Shown: positions 24,591 to 33,753 of the stretch, piece by piece | How the letters are laid out: each line of letters opens with the position of its first letter | Position numbering within the stretch: position 1 is the first letter of the stretch | Assembly (NCBI GenBank): GCA_963705355.1 | Contig: OY970070.1 | Span: 992,001-1,056,000 of the forward strand | Source: COMBO-56-21 sp963705355 | Lineage (GTDB): Archaea; Thermoplasmatota; Thermoplasmata; UBA10834 | Length of the DNA: 64,000 nucleotides | Direction: 5' to 3' | Notes under the pieces: generated by a model | The model's database searches: none | Told to the model about the DNA's origin: nothing | The model's input: only the letters and a program-made list of their open reading frames with translations | Translations under genes and position numbers: made by a program

Positions 24591-25817
24591 TCAGCTCATA
24601 TGTGCTTCCTCCGGCGGCCTAATCTTCCTGAAATTGAAATACACCGCGATGTCGTAGACAATCTTCAGCGATCCGCCGATGAAGAAAGGCGAGGACATAG
24701 AGACGAACTGCATGGCATATCCGGAGAGGGAGGGGCTTGTCGCCTGAGCGACATTCCTCGCGATGCCAGCTGTGCCCGCAGCGACGATCCTCTCCTCCGG
24801 TGCCACGACTGCGACCGTATATGACTGTCTGGTCGGGACATCCATCTGTGATATCGCCTGCCTTGCCAGGAAGAAAGCCATCGCCAAGAGAAAGGTCGGT
24901 GCTATCGGCACCATAATGAGCAGGACATTCGAGGGGATATGGGTGAAGACCATGGTTCTGATGAGGCCTATTCTCTTCGCGAGTTCCACGGCAGCATAGA
25001 ACGAGACGGTCGAGAGGACATTTGCCACGAAGAAGATGACCGCGAGCTGCTCCTGAGGAACATTGTAGGTCGTGAAGAACCAATACGATATGATAGCCTG
25101 CAACACGAAACCGCCCGCAAACGCGTCCACGCCGAATAGAATAGAGAGCTTCGCAACAATCGTCCTGGACTCCGGAGAAAGACGCTTCTTTTGTCCTGGC
25201 GACGGAGTTCTTGCAAGCTCCGCCTTGCTGGACATCAACAGATACAGGGAAGCGGCAATGAGCGCGAGGAACGAGTAGATGAGGAACATAGTCCTGTACG
25301 ATTCGAGTTCTCCCAGCCCGAAGCCAGACTCAAAGACAGCGATCATGCCGCTGAACAGCGCTCCCGCAGCGGCCGACATAGTCCCGGCCATGTTGTACGC
25401 GGCGAACGCGGAATTACGTTTCCCCTCCGAGCAGGTCTGAGGCAGTATGGTCTGCTCCATCGGAAGGAACGAGCCAACCTCCCCACCGGTAGGGCTGAGC
25501 GTTCCGATGACGGCCGCGATCAATATGATGGCACGATTCTCCGTTAGAAAGAAAAGCACTCCCGAGGAGGCCATCAGAAACGAGAGGAATATCAGCATTT
25601 TGCGGCGGCCAATCCTGTCAGCATATAGGCTGCAGAATATGGTGAATGAAGCGCCGCCAAGGAGCGTTGTACTCAAAACGACGCCTATCAAAACGTTGTC
25701 GAAGTTGAGGAGCTTGAGATAGATCGCCAGTATGACGCTCAGGAAACCATAGCCGAAGCTCCTAACGGCCCTGGTCGTCAGGAGCAGTTTTCCATCCCTA
25801 GCCAGCCAATCGAGCAA
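24591..25817 (-). CDS. MFS transporter linked to ChrB-type gene
   Basis: 408 residues with about 12 transmembrane helices. MFS motif A appears as SLYADRIGRRKMLIFL and, in the second half, as the related ELAKRIGLIRTMVFTHIP. RQAISQMDVPTRQSYTVAVV is the helix 10-11 region common in a prokaryotic MFS clade that sometimes accompanies chromate-resistance genes. It lies 26 bases downstream of a ChrB C-terminal-domain gene on the same strand, so export of an oxyanion or a related toxic compound is possible (inference). Start ATG at 25817. Confidence 0.85.
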   Translation of the reverse strand: MLDWLARDGKLLLTTRAVRSFGYGFLSVILAIYLKLLNFDNVLIGVVLSTTLLGGASFTIFCSLYADRIGRRKMLIFLSFLMASSGVLFFLTENRAIILIAAVIGTLSPTGGEVGSFLPMEQTILPQTCSEGKRNSAFAAYNMAGTMSAAAGALFSGMIAVFESGFGLGELESYRTMFLIYSFLALIAASLYLLMSSKAELARTPSPGQKKRLSPESRTIVAKLSILFGVDAFAGGFVLQAIISYWFFTTYNVPQEQLAVIFFVANVLSTVSFYAAVELAKRIGLIRTMVFTHIPSNVLLIMVPIAPTFLLAMAFFLARQAISQMDVPTRQSYTVAVVAPEERIVAAGTAGIARNVAQATSPSLSGYAMQFVSMSSPFFIGGSLKIVYDIAVYFNFRKIRPPEEAHMS

Positions 25818-25843
25818 ACTGCACCATCCTTAGGAGCGCTGTA

Positions 25844-26287
25844 TCACTCAGTTCTCTTGCCCTGTTCGAGCTTCCATTTGCAGAGCGCGTAGAGTGCATC
25901 GTACATCGGCCACTGCTTTGCCATGTTGTCGAAATCATCCTTCGATGTCAACCGGAAACCTGTCGCAATCGAATCGAGTCCCGCAGACTCAGAAGCGAGG
26001 TCAGGGCGGTCCGTGTCTGCTCCTCGGACAACCTTAGCGAGCTCAAACAGAGCAGGGTCGTTCAATCCATACTTCTTGATTATCGCGTCGAAGCTGCAGA
26101 ACTCACCGTGATGGCCGAGCTCAACACCTTTCGCATCAAAGGGGGTGGCACTCTGCTCTTTCGCTACCTGGAGCACACGATCTGCAGGGACGAATATGAA
26201 ATCGGCATCGGGATCGACGAATCGCTTGATCAGCCAGGGACATGCAATCCTGTCGACATGCGCCTTCTCACGGGTGACCCACTTCAT
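25844..26287 (-). CDS. Chromate resistance protein, ChrB C-terminal domain type
   Basis: 147 residues from ATG 26287 (GTG 26296 is possible). It matches the ChrB C-terminal (chromate resistance) domain: WVTREKAHVDRIACPWLIKR, FVDPDADFIFVPAD, then FDAKGVELGHHGEFCSFDAI and VVRGADTDRPDLA. In bacteria this domain accompanies the ChrA chromate transporter and is thought to sense or handle chromate. Here no ChrA is present, and an MFS gene follows instead. Cys and His residues in HHGEFCSFD could bind metal. Confidence 0.88.
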   Translation of the reverse strand: MKWVTREKAHVDRIACPWLIKRFVDPDADFIFVPADRVLQVAKEQSATPFDAKGVELGHHGEFCSFDAIIKKYGLNDPALFELAKVVRGADTDRPDLASESAGLDSIATGFRLTSKDDFDNMAKQWPMYDALYALCKWKLEQGKRTE

Positions 26288-26335
26288 ACAAATCACGCGC
26301 CTCGACCCTCAGGAATGTCTTGCTGGAATTAAAGA

Positions 26336-27742
26336 CTAGGCAGGAGGCGGACCCTTCGGCTTCCCTCTCACCTTTCCCCTCGCTAACGAAGCGAAGACGC
26401 CTACCAAGCACATCGCCGCAAAGGTGTCGAAAGCCAACTTGTAGCTCTTGAGGAACTCTGGGGCGAGCTGGTGACTTAGGTCGGTATTGCCAACGTAGAG
26501 CGCGATGAACAGAGTGGCCACTCCCAGGCTGAGCACTTGGCCCACGAGGCGCATCGTGCCCACAGACGCGGACGCGACGCCGTAGTATCTCTTCTCAACG
26601 GAACTCATTATGGCGTTCGTATTCGGCGACGAGAACAGAGCGAAGCCAAATCCGAGGAAGGCAAGCGAGCCCACAACGAGCCAGACATTCGTGCCCTCGT
26701 CCATCAGCGATAGAAAGACCAGGCCTACAGTAGATATCGTCATACCGAAGGAGGATAGTATCCGCGGCTCAATAGCGTCGGACAACCTCCCCGCGACTGG
26801 CGAGAAGGCAGCCATAACGATTGGCTGCGAGACAAGTATGATTCCGACCTTGTCAAGCGAGAATTCCTTTACGTAGTAGAGGTACAGGGACATGAGAAAT
26901 GTCACCGCGAAAGTGGCACTGTAGTTTATAAGCGCTGCAAGATTCGAAAAGGCGAACGCCCTGTTGTCCCTAAACAACTTCATGTCAAGAACTGGATGAA
27001 CCTGTCTCAACTCCCACATGGCGAAGATGGCGATTCCGGCAAGACCCGTGAGAGAGACAACGATCCCGATCATATTAGGAAGCAAGGAGAACCCCAAGAT
27101 GATAGCGGTCAGCGAGGAGGCGTAGATAGCCGATCCTGCAACATCGAACCTCTCGCCTCTCGCACCTGCCCACTCTCCTTCGAGCCTCCGATAGCCCACC
27201 CAGAGAATGACGGCACAAAGGGGAATCAGCAAGACGAACAGGCTTCTCCATCCAAGAAACTCGGTGAGTACGCCCCCGAGGAAAGGCCCTGTGGCGAGGC
27301 CCACGTAGACCACTGCGGTGCTGAGACCAAGCACCCTGCCCCTATCTTTCGGAGGATAGACGGACGTCAGAATCGCAATCGAAGTCCCGAACATCATCGC
27401 GCTGCCGAATCCCTGGACAAATCTGAACGCGATCAGCAGAGTTGATGATGGAGCCAGAGCACAGAGTATCGATCCAGCGCTGAAGACCCACATGCCGTAA
27501 AGGAACACCTTCTTTCGGCCGTGAATATCCGCGAGCCTCCCGAAGGGCACGAGGAAGACCGCTCCTGCCAGAAGATACGAAGTCGCGACCCAGCTGAGAA
27601 GGATCGCACTTATCGAGAGCTCGTCAGAGATCGACGGGAGAGCCACGTTGATAGACGATGCCATGAAAGGAGTCAGAAAGGAGCTGAGCATGGCAAGGAG
27701 TAGTGCGGACCGCTTCTCGCTTTCCTCATCCAAGTGATTCAC
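26336..27742 (-). CDS. MFS efflux pump, DHA2 (14-helix) type
   Basis: 468 residues with about 14 transmembrane helices, as in EmrB/QacA-type drug:proton antiporters. The start is LLLAMLSSFLTPFMASSINV, with ALPSISDELSISAILLSWVA next. The motif A loop is FGRLADIHGRKKVFLYG, helix 5 is PFLGGVLTEFLGWRSLFVL (motif C-like region), and the protein ends in a basic KVRGKPKGPPPA tail. Substrates cannot be read. It lies upstream of the ChrB-type gene on the same strand. Confidence 0.88.
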   Translation of the reverse strand: MNHLDEESEKRSALLLAMLSSFLTPFMASSINVALPSISDELSISAILLSWVATSYLLAGAVFLVPFGRLADIHGRKKVFLYGMWVFSAGSILCALAPSSTLLIAFRFVQGFGSAMMFGTSIAILTSVYPPKDRGRVLGLSTAVVYVGLATGPFLGGVLTEFLGWRSLFVLLIPLCAVILWVGYRRLEGEWAGARGERFDVAGSAIYASSLTAIILGFSLLPNMIGIVVSLTGLAGIAIFAMWELRQVHPVLDMKLFRDNRAFAFSNLAALINYSATFAVTFLMSLYLYYVKEFSLDKVGIILVSQPIVMAAFSPVAGRLSDAIEPRILSSFGMTISTVGLVFLSLMDEGTNVWLVVGSLAFLGFGFALFSSPNTNAIMSSVEKRYYGVASASVGTMRLVGQVLSLGVATLFIALYVGNTDLSHQLAPEFLKSYKLAFDTFAAMCLVGVFASLARGKVRGKPKGPPPA

Positions 27743-28167
27743 CGATCAAGAATGACGGCGACCAATTATCCAATCCGGATATCAATGTTTACCTCCGAGC
27801 CGCAGAATGATCATGCATTCCGAACGCTTCGATGAGGCAGTCTTCTGACCACCGATGAACGCAGGAGGTGCTTGTCTGGACTACTCATGTGGAAAGGTCG
27901 CTGCGTTCTGGTGACCAGGAGCATAGCGGAGGTGGTGCAGACGAGCACAGACCTCATGAGCCCGAGCACAGGCATGCGTCTGCGCACGGACGTGAAGTCC
28001 CAACGTCTGGGTTTCACAACCGTCGCTTGATCAACGCTGTTGTCCGCAATCGTGGACTTAGGGAGGTTGTGCAAGGCGAAACAGAAGACGAAGACGCTCG
28101 AGAATAATAGGAAGAAAAGAGTCCTCCAGCGGTTCCTTTATTATCAGCTCGAACATCACCCTTGTTA
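27743..28167 (+). other. Intergenic stretch, mostly without signal
   Basis: About 425 bases between divergent genes. Short frames on both strands show no family match; one minus-strand frame has a short hydrophobic run (VLGLMRSVLVCTTSAMLLV), but it has no start context and its flanks are Arg/Ser-rich. Near 28136-28146, ctttattatca is a TATA-like element about 25-30 bases before the ATG at 28168 and should drive the S9 peptidase as a leaderless or near-leaderless transcript. Confidence 0.45.
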
Positions 28168-30246
28168 ATGAATGGAGAAGAACTCCAACTCCCGCCTGTC
28201 GCTAGAAAAGCGCCCAAGGAGCTCGTGGCGCACGGCGACATGCGTCTGGATGACTACTTCTGGATGAGGGACAGGGCAAATCCCGGGGTCATCGAATACA
28301 TCGAGGCTGAGAACCGTTACGCCGATGACGTGATGAAGCACACAGGGACGCTTCAGAAGAAGCTCTTCGAGGAACTGAAGAGCAGGATGGTCGAGACCGA
28401 CGTCTCAGTCCCGGAGAGAAACGATGACTTCTACTATTACACGCGCACGGAATCGGGCAGGCAGTACCCGGTCTATTGCAGGAAGAAGGGTTCTCTCGAA
28501 TCCAAAGAAGAAGTAATCCTCGACGAAAACGAGGTCGCAGCAGGAAATGTCTTCTTCAGCATCGGGATGCAGAAGGTGAGTCCGAACCATGACCTGCTCG
28601 TGTATCTTGCGGACACCGACGGCTCCGAGAGGCACACGCTATATGTCAAGGACCTGCGAACAGGGAAGCTGCTGGACGAGCACATCCCGAACACATCTAG
28701 CGCCGAATGGGCAAATGACAACAAGACCATATTCTACTCGATAATGGACAGTGACGCGAGGCCCTACAAGGTCCTGAGACACGAGCTAGGCACAGACCCA
28801 AGAAGGGATGTCGAGGTCTTCCATGAGAAGGACCCTGGCTTCTACTACCTGGCGCTTGCAAAGACGAAGACGAGGAAGTTCGTCCTCGTAACCGTGGAGA
28901 GCGCGACGACCTCAGAGGTGCATTACGTCCACGCGGACCGCCCGAAGGATGAGTTCAAAGTGATCAGGCCGAGGAAGCACAGGTTGGTCTACTTCGCCAT
29001 TCACCAGGACGACAGGTTCTTCATCGTGACCAACGAGAACGCAATAAACTTCAAGATAATGGAAACCCCGGACTCCGATCCTTCCGCCGAGAACTGGAAG
29101 GAGGTAATCCCGCACAGGGAGAATGTCGTCATTGATGTCAGCGATCCGCATCCGTTCGTCGAGGCTTTCCAGAACCATCTCGTGATCTTCGAGCGCGAGA
29201 ACGGCCAGGGAAGGATAAGGATTCTGGACTTGAAAGACAAGAGATCGCACTTCATCGAGTTCCCTGACCAGATATTCATGGCCTATCCGATGGAGAACCC
29301 TGACCCCGGGTCGCAGAAGGTCCGGATAAGGTACTTCTCGATGATCACGCCGACAACGATCTATGAGTACGACCTCTTGACGCGGACCTTGGAGTTGAAG
29401 AAGCAGGACAGGTTCCCTGGGTATGAGGCATCGCAATACGTCCAGGAGCGAATCTTCGCCAAGGCCAAGGATGGCAAGAAAGTGCCGATAACACTGGCTT
29501 ACAAGAAGGGCGTCGGAAAGGACGGCAGGAACCCTGGTTACTTGTACGGATACGGCGCCTACGGCACGTTCGAATGGGCAGAGTACGGGTTCAACTACAA
29601 GCTGATCCCGCTGCTCGACCGAGGCTTCGTATGTGCGTATGCGCACATACGCGGCGGAGGGGAACTCGGAAGGAAGTGGCACGAGGACGGCCGAGTGCTG
29701 AACAAGATGAACTCATTCACCGACTTCATAGCATGCGCTGAGCACTTGATCGCCGAGAGATACACATCGAGCGACAGGCTGGCCATCAGAGGAAGAAGCG
29801 CCGGCGGCCTTCTGATGGGAGCGGTCGTCAACATGCGCCCTGGGCTTTTCAAGGTCGTGGTCGCCGAGGTGCCCTTCGTGGACGGCGTCACCACAATGCT
29901 CGACCCATCGATACCCATGACCGTCGGCGAGTTCGAGGAGTGGGGAAACCCCGCGATCAGACATGAGTACGACTACATCAAGACTTACTCGCCGTATGAC
30001 AACATTGGACGCAAAGCGTACCCGAACATGCTGATCACATCGAGCCTGAACGACTCGCGGGTACCCTACTGGGAGCCGGTCAAGTGGGCGGCGAAGCTCA
30101 GGGCGATGAAGACGGACGACAACATCCTCCTCCTCAAGACGGGCATTGTCGAGGGCCACGCGGGAGCCTCGGGGAGATATGACAATCTCAGATACTTCGC
30201 CTACATGTACGCGTTCATCCTCGACCGTTTCGGCATGAAAGAATAG
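28168..30246 (+). CDS. S9 family oligopeptidase (oligopeptidase B-like)
   Basis: 692 residues from ATG 28168. A beta-propeller (about residues 70-400) is followed by an alpha/beta hydrolase domain. The catalytic triad is readable: Ser544 in GRSAGGLLMG, Asp629 in LNDSRVPYWE and His664 in EGHAGASGRYD. Preceding family marks are YGYGAYGTFEW and RGGGELGRKWHEDGR. This matches prolyl oligopeptidase/oligopeptidase B enzymes, which cleave short peptides, often after basic residues, in the cytoplasm. No signal peptide. It would complement the peptide importer at 4664-8452. Confidence 0.93.
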   Translation: MNGEELQLPPVARKAPKELVAHGDMRLDDYFWMRDRANPGVIEYIEAENRYADDVMKHTGTLQKKLFEELKSRMVETDVSVPERNDDFYYYTRTESGRQYPVYCRKKGSLESKEEVILDENEVAAGNVFFSIGMQKVSPNHDLLVYLADTDGSERHTLYVKDLRTGKLLDEHIPNTSSAEWANDNKTIFYSIMDSDARPYKVLRHELGTDPRRDVEVFHEKDPGFYYLALAKTKTRKFVLVTVESATTSEVHYVHADRPKDEFKVIRPRKHRLVYFAIHQDDRFFIVTNENAINFKIMETPDSDPSAENWKEVIPHRENVVIDVSDPHPFVEAFQNHLVIFERENGQGRIRILDLKDKRSHFIEFPDQIFMAYPMENPDPGSQKVRIRYFSMITPTTIYEYDLLTRTLELKKQDRFPGYEASQYVQERIFAKAKDGKKVPITLAYKKGVGKDGRNPGYLYGYGAYGTFEWAEYGFNYKLIPLLDRGFVCAYAHIRGGGELGRKWHEDGRVLNKMNSFTDFIACAEHLIAERYTSSDRLAIRGRSAGGLLMGAVVNMRPGLFKVVVAEVPFVDGVTTMLDPSIPMTVGEFEEWGNPAIRHEYDYIKTYSPYDNIGRKAYPNMLITSSLNDSRVPYWEPVKWAAKLRAMKTDDNILLLKTGIVEGHAGASGRYDNLRYFAYMYAFILDRFGMKE

Positions 30247-30268
30247 GTCACGCAGCTGAGCGTGCGTT

Positions 30269-31078
30269 CTATCGGAACAACAGGCTGTAGATCATCTCCG
30301 CCGCTGCGAGGTACACGCCGCCAGTGAAGATCGTCTTCACGACCGGCGTTTTCAACCTCTGTAGCCCCCAAGTCGAACCGAGGATGGCCATGACGAAGAC
30401 GATGGGGGTGAGCACGAGCGCCACCTGATAGTGGAACACGACGCCCTCTTTTGCTGTAAGTACGTACGCGAGGACTGCGGCCGGCGTGAGAATGGACCCG
30501 AGCAGGGCGGATGTCCCTATCGCCTTTCTCGGCTCGAACCTGAAGACGTAGATGATCAATGGGACGCTCACGACTCCCCCGCCTATTCCGAAGCTTCCGA
30601 CGAGGAACCCCGTCAGAATGCTCACGCCCATACCCGCGATGCGCCTCCTCACGCTGAATTCTGTAGGGCTGGTGGCGTTGTCCTTCTTCGCCCTGTAGAT
30701 GTCGTGGATCATCTTCGTGGCGACGACCAACAAAAGCGTGGCGAAGCCCGCCTTGACTACCTTCTCGTCGACGGTGGATGTGAAAAGAACCCCGCCTGCG
30801 ACGCCTATGAGGCCCGCCGCGGCCAGCTGCAGCCCGAGCCTGAAGTCGACCAGATGCTTCTTGCTGTGAGTGTAGGTCGAGCTGAGCATCGTGACGAAGG
30901 CGAAGATCAGCGACAGAGGGATGATGTCCCTGATGACCAGCCCCACGAAGAACAGGTCCATGATGGGCACATACAGCTGGCCCCCTCCGAGGCCCAGATT
31001 GGAGTAGAAGAAGGCGACGACAGCAACGAGTATGGCGACGATCAAAAGCGAGGAGATTTCGACGCCGTAGAAGACCAT
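30269..31078 (-). CDS. TSUP family permease (TauE/SafE, sulfite exporter-like)
   Basis: 269 residues with about eight helices. The family glycine-rich repeats occur twice, as SNLGLGGGQLYVPIM and GSFGIGGGVVSVPLI, one per half, as expected for the TauE/SafE (DUF81) fold. Members move sulfite, sulfonates, thiosulfate or other small organic anions; the substrate here is unknown. It is convergent with the S9 peptidase (22-base gap) and divergent from the AOR gene. Confidence 0.92.
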   Translation of the reverse strand: MVFYGVEISSLLIVAILVAVVAFFYSNLGLGGGQLYVPIMDLFFVGLVIRDIIPLSLIFAFVTMLSSTYTHSKKHLVDFRLGLQLAAAGLIGVAGGVLFTSTVDEKVVKAGFATLLLVVATKMIHDIYRAKKDNATSPTEFSVRRRIAGMGVSILTGFLVGSFGIGGGVVSVPLIIYVFRFEPRKAIGTSALLGSILTPAAVLAYVLTAKEGVVFHYQVALVLTPIVFVMAILGSTWGLQRLKTPVVKTIFTGGVYLAAAEMIYSLLFR

Positions 31079-31196
31079 GTGCTTGTCAACAAATCCTGCA
31101 TATTAAATGTGTACGATTGTACAGTCGTTCGAACAATCGCCCCTTTTCACGGATTTTTTGCGAAGAATCAGATGAGAAAATCAAGATGCCCCAAAT

Positions 31197-31208
31197 CCTT
31201 TTATATCC
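31197..31208 (+). promoter_or_regulatory. TATA box of the aldehyde ferredoxin oxidoreductase gene
   Basis: The sequence ccttttatatcc is a strong archaeal TATA element about 48 bases upstream of the GTG start at 31251. Transcription would start near 31228, leaving a leader of about 20 bases that includes gatggga before the GTG. Confidence 0.65.
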
Positions 31209-31250
31209 AGTAGCAATTTGTTCGGCGGCCGACGATGGGAGCTTGAATTC

Positions 31251-33041
31251 GTGAAGGTATTGAGAGTCGATCTCACTACTGGGAAGTTCGCGGACTGGGA
31301 AGTGCCGAAGGAGGACCAGGCCAAGTTCTTGGGGGGCAGAGGGCTCGCCGCCAAGATCCTCTACGAGGAGAACAAGCCCAAGGTCGACGCCTTCGACCCC
31401 GAGAACCGACTCATATTCATGGCAGGTCCGTACACGGGAACTCAGGGCTCATTCACGGCATTCTACAACGTGACCACGAAATCCCCGCTCACGGGAGCCA
31501 TTCTCTCAGCTCATTCGGGCGGCCATTGGGGCCCGATGTTCAGAAAGACCGGCTATGACGGCATCATATTCAAGGGCAGATCGCCCAAGCCAGTGTACTT
31601 GCTGATCACGGACAAGGGACCCGAACTGAAGGATGCCTCTGACCTGTGGGGGAAAGACGTCTTCAAGACCGTGGAGGCGCTGGAGAAGAGGCACGAGAAG
31701 GCCAAGGCGGCGGTCATCGGCCCTGCTGGGGAGAAGCTCGTCAGATACGCGGCAATCATGAATGATTTTCACAGGGCAGCAGGCAGAGGGGGCGTTGGCG
31801 CTGTCATGGGTTCGAAGAACCTCAAGGCGGTCGTCGTGCACGGGACCAAAGAAGTACCCCAGGCCGACCCGGAGAAGCTGAAGGAGACCTTCAAGACCGC
31901 GACTGCAACGGTCAAGGAGAAGTCCCAGGCGTTCGCCAAGTACGGCACTTCCATGGTCGTCGGAATAACCGGCAAGGCGGGTGTGATCCCGACACGCAAC
32001 TTCCAGTCCGGCTACTTCCCTGAGTACGAGAAGATCGGCGGCGAAACGCTGGTGACCGGCTACAAGACGAAGGACACTGCGTGCGCGAGATGTCCTCTGC
32101 ACTGCGGCAACATGACCAAGGCGGAGAAGGACTACATGGTCGAGACGGAGGGGCCCGAGTACGAGACACTCGCCATGTTCGGTTCGAACCTCGGAAACTC
32201 GAACATCGAATCGATCATGATGGCCAACAACATCTGCAACGAGTACGGCATGGACACGATCTCGTGCGCGGACACAATAGCGTGCGCGTACGAGCTGTTC
32301 GAGAAGGGCATCATCTCCGAGAAGGACACCGGAGGGTTGAGGCTTGCCTGGGGCGACCACAAGGCGATGGTCAAGCTGGTCGAGATGACCGGCAAGAGGG
32401 ACGGTTTTGGCAAGCTCATAGGCGAGGGCTCAAGAAGACTGGCTGCGAAGTATGGGCCCGAGGCGGCGAAGTACGCGATGCATGTCAAAGGAATGGAGTT
32501 CCCCGGATACGATCCGAGGGGCATCCAGGGAATGGCGCTCGCATTCGCGACTTCCACCCGAGGAGCATGCCACCTCAGAGCTACAATGTACGTTCCGGAG
32601 CTGTTCCAGGGCAAGCTCGACAGGTTCACGGTCAAAGGCAAGGCGCCCGTCCTGAAGGACCTGCAGGAGCTGTTCACCGTGTACGACTGCATGATCCTGT
32701 GCAAGTTCGGGGCGAGGAACGCGTTCGGCAACTCCTGGGACGAGATGGTGACGCTGACCAACGCAGCCACCGGGCACGGCTACGATGTCGATGAGCTCCG
32801 GAAGATAGGGGCGAGGGCGTGGACCATGGAACGGCTCTTCAACCTCAGAGAGGGTATTTCGAAGAAGGACGACACCCTCCCGGAGAGGCTGTTCACGCTG
32901 GCGATTGACGAGGGACCCTCCAAGGGCGCGGTCGTGAACAAGGCCGACTTCGACAAAGAGCTCGAGGAGTACTACAAGCTCTGGGGCTGGACCAGCGAAG
33001 GAGTGCCCACGAAGGACGCCCTGGACAAGCTCGGACTCTGA
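31251..33041 (+). CDS. aor: Tungsten-containing aldehyde:ferredoxin oxidoreductase
   Basis: 596 residues from GTG 31251, chosen because VLRVDLTTGKFADW is the normal AOR N-terminus. The 4Fe-4S ligands are C278, C281 and C285 in CARCPLHC, plus C484 in MILCKFGARN, spaced as in Pyrococcus furiosus AOR (288/291/295/494). Tungstopterin contacts include GRGGVGAVMGSKNLKA and GMEFPGYDPRGIQGMA. It oxidises aldehydes to carboxylic acids and reduces ferredoxin, a route for aldehydes from amino acid fermentation. A single-gene transcript with its own TATA box; cofactor loading genes are not in the window. Confidence 0.95.
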   Translation: MKVLRVDLTTGKFADWEVPKEDQAKFLGGRGLAAKILYEENKPKVDAFDPENRLIFMAGPYTGTQGSFTAFYNVTTKSPLTGAILSAHSGGHWGPMFRKTGYDGIIFKGRSPKPVYLLITDKGPELKDASDLWGKDVFKTVEALEKRHEKAKAAVIGPAGEKLVRYAAIMNDFHRAAGRGGVGAVMGSKNLKAVVVHGTKEVPQADPEKLKETFKTATATVKEKSQAFAKYGTSMVVGITGKAGVIPTRNFQSGYFPEYEKIGGETLVTGYKTKDTACARCPLHCGNMTKAEKDYMVETEGPEYETLAMFGSNLGNSNIESIMMANNICNEYGMDTISCADTIACAYELFEKGIISEKDTGGLRLAWGDHKAMVKLVEMTGKRDGFGKLIGEGSRRLAAKYGPEAAKYAMHVKGMEFPGYDPRGIQGMALAFATSTRGACHLRATMYVPELFQGKLDRFTVKGKAPVLKDLQELFTVYDCMILCKFGARNAFGNSWDEMVTLTNAATGHGYDVDELRKIGARAWTMERLFNLREGISKKDDTLPERLFTLAIDEGPSKGAVVNKADFDKELEEYYKLWGWTSEGVPTKDALDKLGL

Positions 33042-33170
33042 GCTTAGAACGGGCGTGTGTTCGGGCTGATGCAACAGCCACTTGATTGACTGAGAACCAC
33101 GTGTGCTGACCAAGACGACTCCGCAGAAAGTAAAAATAGGCCTCATTCACGTCCATGCCTGCGTGGAACT

Positions 33171-33641
33171 ATGGCGACCGTCAAGCTTGAGTCAAGGAAG
33201 CCGATGACTATTGCGTACATCGAGCACGTCGGCGGCTACGGGAACATCCCCTTCGACAACTACATCGGCCAGCTTTACGGCTGGGCCAAGGAGAACAAGG
33301 TGATGCCAGGGTTTCATCCAATGGGCATCTTTCATAGCAATCCCAGGGAGACCTCTCCAGAACAGTGTAAGACCAGCGTCGCGATCGCGATCTATGGCAA
33401 GGCGAAGCCCAGCGGCGACATCAAGATCAAGAAGCTGCCGGCCATGAAAGTCGCCGCCCTCTCGCACAAGGGTCCCGCCAACGAGTACCAGAAGTCGTAT
33501 GACACGCTGAACGCCTGGATGACCGAGAAAGGCTACGTCCTGGCAGCGTGCCCGATGGAGATCTATGGCAAGAAGCCAGAGGTCGTGAAAGGCGAGACCA
33601 TCCTGTACGCCAAAATCATGATGCCGGTCAAGAAGAAGTGA
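33171..33641 (+). CDS. GyrI-like / AraC effector-binding domain protein
   Basis: 156 residues, a stand-alone GyrI-like (SHS2-duplicated) small-molecule binding domain. Marks are IAYIEHVGGYGNIPFDNYIG at the start of the first half, and MKVAALSHKGPANEYQKSYD with the C-terminal CPMEIYGKKPEV in the second. No DNA-binding domain is attached. Such proteins bind cationic or planar ligands and may act as scavengers or hydrolases. Its function beside the AOR gene (130 bases upstream) is unknown. An AT-rich aaagtaaaaatagg about 35 bases upstream is a likely promoter. Confidence 0.85.
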   Translation: MATVKLESRKPMTIAYIEHVGGYGNIPFDNYIGQLYGWAKENKVMPGFHPMGIFHSNPRETSPEQCKTSVAIAIYGKAKPSGDIKIKKLPAMKVAALSHKGPANEYQKSYDTLNAWMTEKGYVLAACPMEIYGKKPEVVKGETILYAKIMMPVKKK

Positions 33642-33753
33642 GTCGCCCGCTGAAGGCGCCCCGCGGAACGCCAGTAAGCATTATCATTCCTGATATCCAC
33701 TCCTTTCGGGTATATGAACCCCGGTCAACCTAGTCTCACGCTGGTGGGTTTCG

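Noticed and set aside
27811..28107. Short frames on both strands between the DHA2 pump and the S9 peptidase
   Set aside because: One has a short hydrophobic run, but it has no start context and the surrounding residues are low complexity.
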